A stretch of 22,416 nucleotides of DNA from a virus. This document shows positions 4,517-18,300 of the stretch, one piece after another. The first letter of the stretch is position 1, and each line of letters starts with the position of its first letter. The notes below the pieces were generated by a model. The model was not told the origin of the DNA. It saw only the letters and a program-made list of their open reading frames with translations, and ran no database searches. The DNA is taken from positions 1 through 22,416 of the IMG/VR virus record IMGVR_UViG_3300006332_000263, one strand, 5' to 3'. The position numbers were made by a program, and so were the translations under genes.

Positions 4517-6369
4517 TGGCATTTAATCAGGTCAACGCCCTCGAATTTAACGAGATAAAGGCACAAATTAAAAGTTATCTAAGAAGTCAAGATCAATTTA
4601 GTGATTATGACTTTGAAGGATCTTCTTTAACGGTGCTTTTAGACGTTTTAGCGTACAATACTTACTATACAGCAGTCAATGCGAACCTAGCAGTTAATGA
4701 AGGGTTCCTAGAGACTGCTGTTTTGCGTGAAAACGTAGTAAAACTTGCTAGAATGATTGGTTACACTCCAAAATCAGCAAGATCGGCACAATGTACTGTT
4801 AATATATCAGTTCAGACTGTAGTTCCTTACCCAAAAACTGTTACAATTAACAAAGGACTAGTTTTAAACTTCACAGGATTAGATAATAATAACTTTGTAT
4901 TCTCACTTGGTACAGATACTACACAGAGTGTTGACAGTACAAGTGGAATTGCAACATTTACAGGTCTTACATTATTTGAAGGAGTATTCCTTACAGATAC
5001 TTTTGTAAAAGATATTAACCAAAGACAAAGATTTATACTTACTAATAAAAATGCAGACACAACTTCTATGAGAGTTGAGGTCACTTCTGGAACTATCACT
5101 GAACGTTATCTACAAGCAACAGATATTACAAAGATTGATTCTACCTCTAAGGTATTTTTCTTAGAAGAATCTGAATATGAGATCCCAGAAATTCTGTTTG
5201 GTGACGGAAAGGTTGGAAAAGATTTATTAAATGGAGATGTCATAAGCGTATCTTATTCTACATCTAGTGGAACTGGTGCAAATGGTCTAAAAGTGTTCGA
5301 GAATATTGGTACATTTAGAGATAACCTAGGAAATTCAATTACTTCTGGTATCACTACGACTGCTACTTCCTTTCCAGATGGAGGTTCAAGAGCAGAAAGT
5401 ACAGAAGCAATCAAATTTGCTGCTCCTAAATTCTATTCTGCCTTTGGTAGAGCAGTTTCTACACGGGATTATGAAGCAATTCTTCCACAAATCTATCCAA
5501 ACATAGGATCTATCTCTTGTTATGGTGGAGAAGAAGCAGAACCACCCGAATATGGTAAGGTATTTTTGGCAATCAAACCAAAAAATGCAGATAAATTATC
5601 TCTTTCTGAGAAAAATGTCATTTTAAAGAAGTTGAGAGAGTATTCTGTTGCTGCGATTCAACCTACAATCATTGATCCATCCATTTTATACATTGATATT
5701 AGCAGTTTTGTGTATTTTAATCCAAATGTTACGCGGAATGAAGCGTCTCAAGTTAAAAATAGCGTCCTTGCTGCGTTAAATGTCTTGAATACTAGCGGAG
5801 AATTCAATAAATTTGGCGGAAAATTCAAATATTCTAGACTTCAAGGTATAATTGATGGTTCAGAAGTCTCAATTACTTCAAATATTACTCGTCTCAAGAT
5901 GAGAAAGAACGTCACCGTGACACTTGGTGCACGTGTGAACTATAAAATATGCTATGGTAACCGCATTAAGCAAGGTACAAGTACAAAACCATGTGTTTAC
6001 AGTAGCGGATTTAAAGTTGTTGGAGACGATTTCAACACTTATTACCTAAATGACGATGGTGCAGGTTTATTGAGACTGTATTACATTAAAGGAACTGGTG
6101 AATTTGAGTATGTTGATGGATTATGGGGTACTGTAGATTACAGTATGGGTGAAATTGTGGTCAATGATTTGATCATTCAGTCTACAAATGTAGCAAATAA
6201 TCAATTACAGATCTCTGGAACTCCAGAATCAAACGATTTGATTTCATTGAGAGAAACCTATTTGACAATAGGTATAGATAATACGACTGTAAGTGTAGTA
6301 GAAGACACTATCAGTAGTGGTTCAAACTTATCTGGTACAGGAGTGGTACCAGAGTCCAGCTATAACTAA
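4516..6369 (+). CDS. 6: Baseplate wedge protein gp6-like
   Basis: The 617-residue protein aligns in layout with T4 gp6 (660 aa) and the baseplate-J superfamily. The N-terminal helical part carries SSLTVLLDVLAYNTYY (36-51) and FLETAVLRENVVKLARMIGY (64-83), hallmarks of this family. The middle contains GRAVSTRDYEAILPQIYP near residues 310-327, the conserved J-like segment. gp6 forms dimers that tie the six wedges into the baseplate ring. The C-terminal 150 residues are beta-rich (NDDGAGLLRLYYIKGTGEFE). It starts at the stop of gp25 and ends six bases before the giant gene, so all are one transcript. Confidence 0.92.
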   Translation: MAFNQVNALEFNEIKAQIKSYLRSQDQFSDYDFEGSSLTVLLDVLAYNTYYTAVNANLAVNEGFLETAVLRENVVKLARMIGYTPKSARSAQCTVNISVQTVVPYPKTVTINKGLVLNFTGLDNNNFVFSLGTDTTQSVDSTSGIATFTGLTLFEGVFLTDTFVKDINQRQRFILTNKNADTTSMRVEVTSGTITERYLQATDITKIDSTSKVFFLEESEYEIPEILFGDGKVGKDLLNGDVISVSYSTSSGTGANGLKVFENIGTFRDNLGNSITSGITTTATSFPDGGSRAESTEAIKFAAPKFYSAFGRAVSTRDYEAILPQIYPNIGSISCYGGEEAEPPEYGKVFLAIKPKNADKLSLSEKNVILKKLREYSVAAIQPTIIDPSILYIDISSFVYFNPNVTRNEASQVKNSVLAALNVLNTSGEFNKFGGKFKYSRLQGIIDGSEVSITSNITRLKMRKNVTVTLGARVNYKICYGNRIKQGTSTKPCVYSSGFKVVGDDFNTYYLNDDGAGLLRLYYIKGTGEFEYVDGLWGTVDYSMGEIVVNDLIIQSTNVANNQLQISGTPESNDLISLRETYLTIGIDNTTVSVVEDTISSGSNLSGTGVVPESSYN

Positions 6370-6375
6370 TTACAG

Positions 6376-9300
6376 ATGACAAATTCTTCATGGAAGGTTA
6401 GCTCGTGGACTACGCCAACCACAACGGTATCTGTACCTCCAGTACCGTCTGAGGTTAGTCCTGAATCTAAATCGCAAATATCCCTAAGTGTTACGGGACA
6501 GTTTGCGTCGTTTATACAGGAAAATTATCCAACCTTCATATCATTTGTTAAACACTACTATAAGTCACAAGAATTAAAAGGATATTGTTTTGATGTAATT
6601 CAAAACTGGTCAGATTATTACAATATTGACAATTATGGCGGTCTAGTTACTGAAACTAAACTTATTTCAGCGTTAACAACATCTTCAACTGCAGTTGACG
6701 TTGAATCTACTCGTGATTTTCCAGATGAGGGTCTTTTGCTTGTAGATGACGAGATCATTTACTACCAAAAGAAAGGATCTACACTATTTCAAGATTGTGC
6801 AAGAGGATTTAACGCTGTAAAGGCAGTTGGAGAGGTTGGAACTTACCAATTTGAGAGTACAACTGCTGCAACACACGAACTTGGAGCAAAAGTTGTTAAT
6901 TTAAACAACATTTTCCCACTTTACGTTCTTGGAAAGTTCAAAGAACAGTTTTTATCGACATTTCCGAAGAATTTTGCAACTGGAGTTACTGAATCTACTG
7001 TAATTAAGCGAATTAAGGACTTCTATGCTGCAAAGGGGTCAACAAGGTCATTCCAGTTTGTCCTAAGAACACTATTTGGAGTAGAATCAGAAGTTAACTA
7101 CCCAAGAGACAGAATATTCAAACCATCTGATGCATATTACACTTCCAGAGAGGTAATTCGTGCGGTTGCTGTTTCTGGAAACCCCATTGATCTTGTAGGA
7201 CAAGTATTATACCAAGAAAACGATACAAATGACCCAAATGTTGCTTCTGCTCGAATTTATGTTAAAGGAGTCGTTGAAGTTTTTACTGCAAGTGGTACAG
7301 TCTTTGAAATTGACGTAGATACTAATAATTCACTAGGTACATTTGTTACACCATACAAATCTACTCTTGCTTCCGACCTTGGAGGTAATTTAACTGACCA
7401 AGTAGTTACAGTTGACTCTACAATTGGTTGGCCAGAGCAAAATGGACGATTTAGAATTGAAGATGAGATTATTAACTATACAGACAAGACTGTAACGCAA
7501 TTTATAGGTTGTACACGTGCTAGAGAGGACACACTATGCGTAGCACATGATGCAGGTCAAGAAGTATTCGCTGCATTCAAGATTTTTGGATATTCTAACA
7601 TAGACAACTCTGAAATTCAGTTAAAAGTCTATGGTGGTACTAGAGGTGTTGTATTATCCAGTGGTGGTAAGTATTACCTTCCAGATAGTAAAGTCACAAC
7701 ACCTGCAGCACCTGGTTTCGATAGTATTGATCCAATATGGGATAGTTACATATACAATGTTAGAAAGGCACTGAGAGGGGAGTCTGCGACCCTAGGACAA
7801 GTCAATCCAGATGGTTCGGTACGTTGTACTGTTAGAACAAAAGAAAAACATCGTTTATTAAGAGATGATGTGATTAGGATCCTCAATGCTCCTGAAGACA
7901 TCTATAATAACTTGCATGATGTTGCAGGTATTATTAGTGATACTGAATTTGAATTTATATTCAGTACATCACCATCTGGCGGTATATCAAACTTTGAGTT
8001 TTACATTGCTAGAGAGTTTGCTTTTGGTAGAAGTGACTTTAACTCTATTAACGTTGGAATCAGTCCATATACAGGAGACGTACAAAATACTTACAGGAGT
8101 AGTACAGATGCTATTGTCACTAGTACAGGTGTACCATCGCATAAGGTAGGTCCTTTTGGTTCTGGAGACTTAAATCCTGGTAACCAACGATATCTTAAGA
8201 GAATACCTCTTACACCATCAACTAAGAGTACTAAAACTGCTACTCCTGTTGGTCAGGTGGGTATTGGTGCAAATGGTGTCCCATTCTTTTCATATAAAGG
8301 AGAATCTAAGAAAAAGTTTGGTGGATTGAAGTCAATCACTAAAATTAATGGTGGAGAAGGTTATGATATTACAAACCCTCCTACAGTTGAGTTTGAATCG
8401 GAATATCAACTCAATAAAGCGTATGCTTCTGGTATTAGAGTCAAGTATAACGGAAATAGGTATAGATCTCTTTCTGCAGGCACATCATCTACTACATTGT
8501 ACCCAACACACACTTCTGGTGACGTTGCAGTGGGGCAAATTACTTGGCAGTACGAAGGAACACCTGCTGAAGCAACTGTTACAGTAAAAGGATCTGTAAC
8601 TGCTATAAACGTAACTAATGGTGGTAGTGGATATACCACAGAACCTATTGTGTCTATCACTGGAGGTGGAGCAACCTCAGATAACCAAGCATCTGGGTCA
8701 GCAGTGATTACATCTGGTATAGTTACTGGTATTAACGTTGTTAGTGGTGGATCTGGTTACACTAGCGTTCCTACCATCACAATCACTGGTGGTAATGGTT
8801 CTGGAGCAACTGCAACTGCAACTTGTCGAGGTCCTGTTGATGCAATTAACATTACTAATGCAGGAACTCAATATGATTATGAACCAACTATTAATTTGAT
8901 TTCTGGTAGTGGTGCTGTTGCATATCCGTCTATATTGAACGGAAAAATTGAAAGTATTATTGTTACATTCGGTGGTAGTGGATATTTCGGTGCTCCAGAC
9001 GTTGTTATCACTGGAGACGGAGTTGGTGCTACTGCATTTGCTCAAGTAGACCTTTCTAGTAATATTGTTACTGGTATTGTCATAACAAACAAAGGTGTAG
9101 GGTATAGTGCAGGTGCTACAACAGTTAGTATTGTATATCCTGGTACAGGTGCACAATTTCAGACTAATTTAACAGAATTAACATTTAATGAAGCAGCAAC
9201 TTATCAAGAACTAGGAGTTACATCAAATCAGTTCACAAATAGGAAAACTGTAGATTATGCAAATGGTACAACCATGCAAGGGGAGAACTATTTGATATAT

Positions 9301-12300
9301 GGTGGAGAATATGGATATTTGTATAACCCTAAGCAACTTAGATTCTTATTAAGAGATAATATTAATGATTCATTACAAGAATTAAATCCTACCTCACATT
9401 CACCGATTATTGGTTGGGCATATGATGGACATCCCATATATGGACCTTATGGTTTTGAAGATCCACAAAATGCAGCCCCATTTAACTCATATAAGTTAAT
9501 GATCTCTAGTTATGATGTAAAGACCTCTAGAGATACTCTTCTAAGCGGTCTAGCAGACCCTATGGGAACTTATATTGAAGATTATGAGTATACGGAAGGA
9601 TCTGGAGATTTAGACCAATATAATGGAAGATTTTGCGTTACTCCAGAATATCCAAATGGAGTTTATGCATATTTTGCTACAATCAAAGGTTCTGCTGGTG
9701 AACCCAAGTTTCCTTACTTTATAGGACCTAATTTCTACTCAGAAGCGGATGCTGTCAACTGGAATGGTAATGGATTGCAGAAAAACTTTACAGAAGATGC
9801 AATTAGGTATAAAGCCCCATTTATCGGTACAGATAACATTGTAGCGAAGAGAAAGAAACTTGATAACAGAGTTGACTTCTTCTTGGCACTAGAAGACACC
9901 ACAACATTGATTGTGATGGAAACTGGTGAGGTATTAACCTATCTTGAAGATGGAATTGGGTATTTCAGTTACTATCCAGTAATTAGAGGTGGTAGTGCTG
10001 ATTCTATGGTAGTTTCAGCAACTAACAAATATTCATCTGCTGGTGTTGACCAATATCTAGTTGAAGGTGGTGGTAAAGACTATAAAGTTAATGATAGACT
10101 TCAATTTGATAATACTGGTACTGGTGGAGAAGGTGTAAGTGCAGTAGTGTCTGCTATTGAGGGTTTATCTGTTAATTCACTTTCCATGTTTGAGGTAACA
10201 GGTGAAAATAGGTATTTTGCAACTGTTAATACTGCAGATAACCATTTACTACAAGCTGGCAATACACAAGTTATTAGTGTAGTAGATAACCTCTATACAA
10301 GAACTATTAAGACAAAAATTATTGGTGGTAAGTATCATTTTAACTATGCTGATGTACGTAGCATGAAACTTGTTGCTCCATATCAAAATACTACTGCATA
10401 TTCTCTAGGTGACCTAATTTACGTTCAAGACCGAGTTTATCGTGCTTCTACTGGTACATCTAGTTCAACAGCACCAACTCATGAATCTGGTACTCTTACT
10501 GACGGTTCTATGGATTGGTTATACTTAAGAAAGCGTACAGATGGTAATTTATATCAAGATGGGTGGAGTAGCATTACAGGTGGTTCTGGATATCTTAATG
10601 GTACATATACTGGAGTTCCTTTAGAAACTAATGGATCTGGTAGAGGTGCAACTGCTACTATAGTCGTTTCTGGTGGTTCTGTAACAAATGTTACAATTAC
10701 TGAGAAAGGAACAGCATATAACGTTGGTGATACCATTACTGCTACAGATTTGAACTTAGGTAATAATGGAGGTTCGAGTTTTACTATAACATTGACCCAA
10801 GTTGAAACTGAAGCACAAATTCATCTTAATAAAGCTCATCAGCTTGATATTGGCGATATAGTCAATCTTTCAGGTGTCACACCTTCGGAATATAATAAAA
10901 CCGACTATACAGTTGTTCGTAGTGATACATTAAACAGATTTACCGTAAAACGCAACTTTGCAACTATTGCAGCTGCTACAATTACAGCTGCAGAGGTTTA
11001 TGTCCAAGAACCAAAATTAAAATTGATTAATGGGCACAAATACACTTTTGACACTTCTGATTCTAGTAATGTTGGAAAAACACTTGCATTTACGTTAGAT
11101 TCCGCAAATACCGATATTTTCACTTATAAGAATATTACTGATGAAGTTAGAGACGCAATTACTGCAGATCAGACATCTATTACGATTTTAGTCAATGATT
11201 TGCCAGGAATCTTCTATTACTTCGATATTCAAGGATCTACAAGTGGAAACTACTTTACAGCAATTAATGATCCGATAATAGGCACTCAATCTGTCTTTTC
11301 AAAGACTGATACAAGTTTTACCTACGAAATGAAGGTAGCACCTGAAAGTGGGTACACAACTGGCGTATCTTACACTACAGACTCAATATACCCATCTGGA
11401 GGTATCGCATCAATCACTATCGGTGATCCTGGTAGAAATTACTCATCTCTTCCAAAATTAAGTTCATCTACTAGATCTGGATCTGGTGCAACTGCTTTTG
11501 CGACTATTTCTGGAACATTATCTAATGTATCAGTTACAAACGTTGGATCTGGATATAATAATTCATCTTTACCAACTGGAGTTGTTACATTACCAGATTA
11601 TGTTGATTTGACACTTACAGGTATACTTGGAACTTTTATTCCAAATGAAATTCTTATATCACAACCAAGTCAAGGAAACCAGACTGCTAGAGGTCAAGTA
11701 ATTAGTTACAACCCAATTACATCTATATTAAGAGTTAAACCACTTAGGAACGAAAGAACAGGTGCAGGTAACAAAGGATACATTATGTTCTCTACTGGGA
11801 CTGCTGAGACCAATAATGTGTTCAGTGCAGATTCACAGGCATCTATAAGTGCAATAAGTGGAACTCAGGCAACTGTGGCAACTGTGGTGTCTGGTGGTGG
11901 TACATTAGATGAAGTTAGTGTTACTAATCCTGGTTCTAACTATAGAGCTGCTCCATCTATTATATTTGATGATCCTTACTATGGATCAGTAGATACAATC
12001 ACAACTATAACTCAACCAGCAGGTAACGGAACATATACCGCAGATACAACAACTACTGGGGTAACCCAAACCAGTGTTGCTCCTGTCAATGGTACAAATG
12101 CCACTTTCACAGTTGCCACAGATGGTAACGGAAGGATAGCAACTATCACAGTAACCGCAGGTGGTACTGCGTATGCATTAGGTGATGTTATCACTTTCGA
12201 TGGTACAAAGATACCAGGTGGTGCATCTAATGAAGACTTTACTGTGACAGTTAACGGATTGGCACATGCTAATCCTGCAACGATCTCTACTCTATTAGAT

Positions 12301-15300
12301 GCTTCTGTGGATACTATTACTGTTACAAACAGTGGATCTGGTTATCTTTCTGCACCTAACATTGAGGTTACTGGTGGTAATGGAATCAATGCTAAGTTTA
12401 ACGCTATTATTATTAACGAAGGTGTTAACAGTATTAATATAGAAAATGGTGGTATTCAGTATCAAAGTGCTCCAGTAGTTAATATTACTCAGAAAACAGG
12501 TTCAGGTGCTTCTATATTACTTAAGTCATCTAACATGGGTGAGATATTGAAGATTGGTGGAGATAATATCACATTTAACTATTCTCATGATAGAACCTTA
12601 AAACCAGAACTTAATACAACATATAATCTACAACTTACAAGAACTCAAGTTCTAGATTACTTTACTATTACTAATGGTGGTTCAAACTTTGTATCAACAC
12701 CTGAAATTGTTCTTGTTGGTGGAGGTGGATCTTTATTTGAAACAAGGGCAAAGATAGAAAATGAAGTTATACAATCTATTACAATCATCAATGAGGGTAG
12801 AGGTTTCTTAGCTGCTCCTACAGTTCAAGCAAGAGTAACTCATACATGGGTTGGATTGCAATCTAATAGCACTCTTAACTTCCCATACAACACTAAGATA
12901 CCAACAGGTACAAAGGTAACACTTCAGCAACTTACTGGTCAGTTCCCAAATCCATTAGCAGAAAATACAACTTATTATGCTGTTGCTGCTACTATAGCAA
13001 ATGCATTAGCAGATAACCAAATCAAACTTGCTGCAACTCTTGCAGATGCTAATCTTGGTAACACTATATCATTCACTAGTGCACCTGTAGGTGATGCTTT
13101 AACAGGTCAGACATACTTCACATTACAGACTACCGACTTAGGTGACAATATTACTGCGTTTATGAAACCTGCTACTTTCTCTGTTGGAGAGAGGATTTAT
13201 CAAGGTGCTTCTACATCTTCATTTACTGCATATGGATTTGTTAAGAACTGGGATGCTTCTGGTCGTGTTGTTAGTGTAGAAATCGTAGAAGGTGAATTTA
13301 AAGTAGGTGAACCTGTATTTGGTGAGGAGACTGCTGCATTTGGTCAGATTCATGAGTTTACTAGAGCAGATGCTGTATTCGAGGTTTCTCCTATTAGTAT
13401 CTCGGCAACTACCTGGGAGAAGACAACTGGTTTCTTAGACCTTAACGAACAAAGACTATATGATAGTGACAGATATCAGGAATTTTCATATGACATATCG
13501 TCATCTATCAACATTAATGATTGGAAAAGTCCACTTAAGTTCGCTGCTCACCCAGCAGGTTTTAAAGTTGTTGGTACACAAATACTATCACAAGCAAGCA
13601 CCAAATCCTTCAGATCCAAACCATCTCTTAACCTTAATTCTGGTAACTCGTTTGATTGGTGGGTTCCAACAACAAATAGTTTAGGAACTACATTTAACGG
13701 TACAACATATATCATTCCTAAACCATCTGCTAAGGCAACTGGTAAGTTATCTGTTATTAAAAACTTTGCTCTTGGTAAACCTGACTATAGTGCTGCTGTT
13801 CCAACGGAGATACAGGTATTTGGTAAACAACTATTAGATATCCAGAAGATCTTATCTTGTATCGCATATAAGATTGATGATATTACAGATAGATCACTTT
13901 CTTTCGATGGATCATCATCTACCGTAGTTGATACGTCTTCTAATAGAATTACACTTACGAATCATAATCTTATTGATGATCAACGTGTCATCTACAATTC
14001 TGGTGGTGATAGATTCCAAGATGCAAGAAATCTAATTATCTCAAATATTGATTATATCGTAGAAGAGACTATTGGTTTCTTAAATGCTACATATCCAAGT
14101 TTACAATACAATTCAGCAACCTGTGCTAGAGATACAAGACTAGTTGTTGCTGCATGGGCAAATGATTTGAGATATGGTGGTAACTTCTTCTCACTAGCAG
14201 CTGCCAATGCATATGTTGGTGCAGTTGTACCACTAGGCAATGCTTATATTGATGCTGCTAATCTACTCAAAGACAATAAGAACTTGATTGCTGCTGAAGC
14301 AGTTCATTTAATGTTGAATGATCCTACTGTTGGTATTGCATCTGGTTATCCTGGCGTACCTGGTGGAGATCAAAACTGTATTGATGATATTGTTGATGTA
14401 GTTGAAGCAATCGCTTACAATTTACAATATGGATCAAATAGTGAGGTATGGGATGCTGCAAATTATTATGTGAACACAGTACACCTAGATGGTGAAGAAA
14501 CACAATCAGTATGGGCGTTTAATAAAGCAAAAGAGTTAGCAGCAAATATCATCGTCAATACTTCAATTACTATTCAAGGATCTCATGGTTATACTCAAGT
14601 TACTAATACTGGTGTCACCTTTGATGCTGCTGTCTGTGCTACAGTTGATGCTGCAATGGACACCCTCTTTAATATTGTTACCACTGCTATTAGTAGTGAT
14701 AGTCTTTCTACTGTAACTAGAACCAATCCTTCAAATCATATCTTACACATTGAAGGTGAAGAGACTGAGACCATCTATGCCTTTAATAAAGCAAGAGATC
14801 TTTGTAACCTTGCTATAGTCAACAACCTACCAATAGGCACATACACGACTATAAATCCAGTAAAAGACCTCAGTATTACGGTAGCCTCAGACAGTTGTGC
14901 AACTGTCACAAGTGCCATCACATCCTTTGCAAAAATCATTACTGATGCTATTGATAATCCATCTACATTACCCGAACCAAATATAGGAAATTATCCTGAT
15001 ATTAGAACTGGTACTCCTATTGGTGGATTATCTAATGGTAGTGCATATTATGTTAGGTACATTAATGCAGATACTATTGAACTTAGAAATATACCTGGTG
15101 GACCTGCAATTGGTTTAACTTCTGTTGGTTCTGGTGGTGGTCACACAATTAGGTGTTTTATTGATGGTACAAATACTCAATTTAGAGTAGTTAATAATGG
15201 CACAGCAATGACTACTAAGTTGGGCAAAACTCCTGATAAGGATCAACTGTTTGTTATTGCTAATGGTATTGTTCAGAATCCACAAAATTATTCATACGCA

Positions 15301-18300
15301 AATGATATTATAACATTTAATCAACCATTGCTTAGTGGTACATCTGTACTAGCAATGTACTATGATCGTAAATCATACACCTCTAGTTTCCAGTTGGATA
15401 CTATTGGAGATGAACTTAAGACTTTTGGTGCAATAACACCAGGTATTGGATATAGTAATGGAACTTACATAAATGTACCATTAAAGAATAATCTTGGATC
15501 TGGTAGTGGTGCTACTGCAGATATTACAGTTTCTGGTAATAAGGTAACCAATGTTGTATTGAATCAAGCAGGTAATGGATATACTGAGGATGATGTATTG
15601 GGTCTATCTGATGTGGGTGAACAGTTAACTAATAACTATGTTCCTTCTACAGCAACGTATACACCTGCTAGTGGTGATTTGGAGTTAACTATTGGTAATC
15701 ACACTCTAACAACTAATGATACAGTTAGAATTGCTAATAACGCCCTAACCTTCAGTTGTTCTTATGGTGGTGGTGGAACTGCAGCATATCCACGTCCTAC
15801 AGATCCTATTGGTAATCTATTTGATGTTCCTATTACTGCGACAAGTGCGACTACTATCACAGTCAATGCTTTACAGGGTACATCTCCTACCAACACTGAT
15901 GCCCATACATGGCAAGGTTTAAGCACTTATCAATTCCAACCAACTAAGGTTAAGTATATTCCTGCAACAGGTGACATGATAGTTACTGCTGCTGCTCATG
16001 GAATGTTTAAGGGCGATAGAGTACAGATTGCCACTGATTCATTAACATTTACATGCTCTAAGGATAGTAACTCTAGTAACCACACATATCCTCGTCTTGC
16101 TGATCCTGCGGATGGTGCATGGTTGACTATTTCTAGTGTCACTACAGATGCGTTTACTGTTAATGTTGGAAGAAGTGAGAGATTTGAATTTACACCTTCA
16201 GCATCAACATACAATGCTGCAACAGGTGATGTGACTCTTGATATTGGCGATCATTCATTACTTGCTCCAATAGAACATACAGCAACTGGTGCGGTTTATA
16301 CACCTGCAGACGGTAAGGTAGTAATAACCGTCACTGGTCATGGAATGTCTAATGGTGACAGAGTATGGATCGTAGATGATTCATTATCATTTACATGTAC
16401 TCATGGTTCAGGTACGAAGACATATCCTAGATCAACTGACCCGATTAGTGGTAAGTTTGTAGAGATTTTTGATGTAACAAATAATACATTTACTATTCAG
16501 TGTTTGGAGACTATTCCATCAACAAATACCACTACTCATACATTTACTGGTGCATCTAGTTCTGGTATTAGACAGGCAAGAGATTTTGTAACAATTAAGA
16601 GAAATGGATTGATCTATACTTGTGAGATGGATGACAGAGCAACACGTCATGCCTATCCTCGTAAGGGTGATCCTGCAGATGGTGCACCATTGGGTATTAA
16701 AGCAGTCTCAGGCAACGTTATTACTGTAAACGTTGGTAAGTCACCTATCGTAAATTACACCCCTACAGATGCCACATACAACCCAACTACGGGTATTATG
16801 GAATTAACTATTGGTTCTCATAATATTGTATCTGGTACAAGTATTAAACTTGCAGAGAATGCAATAACCTTTAGTTGTGGATATGGTGGTGCTAGTGGTG
16901 CAGCTGCAGAGAAATCATATCCAAGATCATTAACAGATGGATTTGATGTAACTGCTGTTAACTATAATCCTGACAATGGGGTTATGACAGTTACTTCACC
17001 GTCACATGGCATGGTAGCAGATGACTGGATTAAATTCAAACCAGAATCATTAACATTTACATGTAATCTTGATGGCAACACTAAGAAGAAACAGTATCCA
17101 CGCACTACAGATTATGCATATGATAGGTGGTTAAAGGTATCAAATGTTACAACTAATACATTTGACGTTACTGTTCTAGATGTAATACCTTCTACTAACA
17201 CAGATGTACATTTATTCAGTCCATTGGCTAAGTTAGGACCTTCAAATGCCGACTATAATCCTACTACAGGTGTGATGACAATCACCAATAAGCAGTTGAC
17301 TGTATCAGATGCTACATATAATCCTACATCTGGTGATATGGTTCTGACTGTTGGTACTCATGGATTGACTGATCTTGACGTAGTGAGAATTGATACAGAA
17401 TCTATATCATTCAGTTGTGAGTATAATGGTGTTACTCAAACTAAGGCATATCCTAGAACAAGCAATGATTATATCAATGGTGTTGACGTTCCAATTACAG
17501 CATACACACCTACTACCATTACTGTTAATGTAAATGGTGGGCAAGGTGCTATCAGTCATGCTGTACCTCATACATTTGTAAGTGCGACTGCAAATGGTGT
17601 TAAGGTTGGTCATGGATTAACAAACGGAGACTTCATTAAGATTAAGGATGATTCACTACAATTCTCTTGTACAACTGGTGTAGGGGCTAAGACTTATCCT
17701 AGAGGTGTACAGGCACAATATACTGCAGGTGCAGGTACAACCTATGATCCACTCACAGGTCTTATGGTTGTTACCACAACTACTAACCATGCAATTCAGG
17801 TTGGTGATAAGATTAAATTTGATGATGGTGCTACATCATTCAGTTGTACTGCAGGTTCATTCCCCCACACATATGTTGGTGGTACTGTTAATAATGCTGT
17901 TACTGTAGTTACAGACAGCAATACTCAGAAGAATGTAACTGACGCATCATATAATCCTGCAAATGGTCAGGTAGAATTGACAATCGGTGCTCATAGTTAT
18001 ACAACAAGTGATACTGTTAAGATCACTACTAACTCTCTAACATTTACTTGTGATGAAGATAGTAATGCTACTAACCACACATACCCAAGACTTACTGATC
18101 CTGCATACGAACAAGTATTACCAATTCTTGCTGAGACTGCTACTACAATTACTGTTGCTGTTGGTACTGCAGCTACTACTGCTGCTACCGCATATCCAAG
18201 ATCAGGAGACTATGCTAGTGGTAAATGGTTAACAGTGTCTGAGAGGACTGCTAACACCTTCACTGTTAAGGTATTAGATGTAGTTCCTTCAACAAATATT

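Noticed and set aside
8698-9156. 152-aa minus-strand ORF rich in Cys, Thr, Ser and Asn
   Set aside because: It is the antisense of glycine/threonine-rich repeat DNA of the giant gene; its composition mirrors the sense codons and no start signal is present.
14845-14856. TATAAATC and similar late-promoter-like strings inside the giant gene
   Set aside because: They have a mismatch at the last base, lie far from any gene start, and are expected by chance in A/T-rich DNA.
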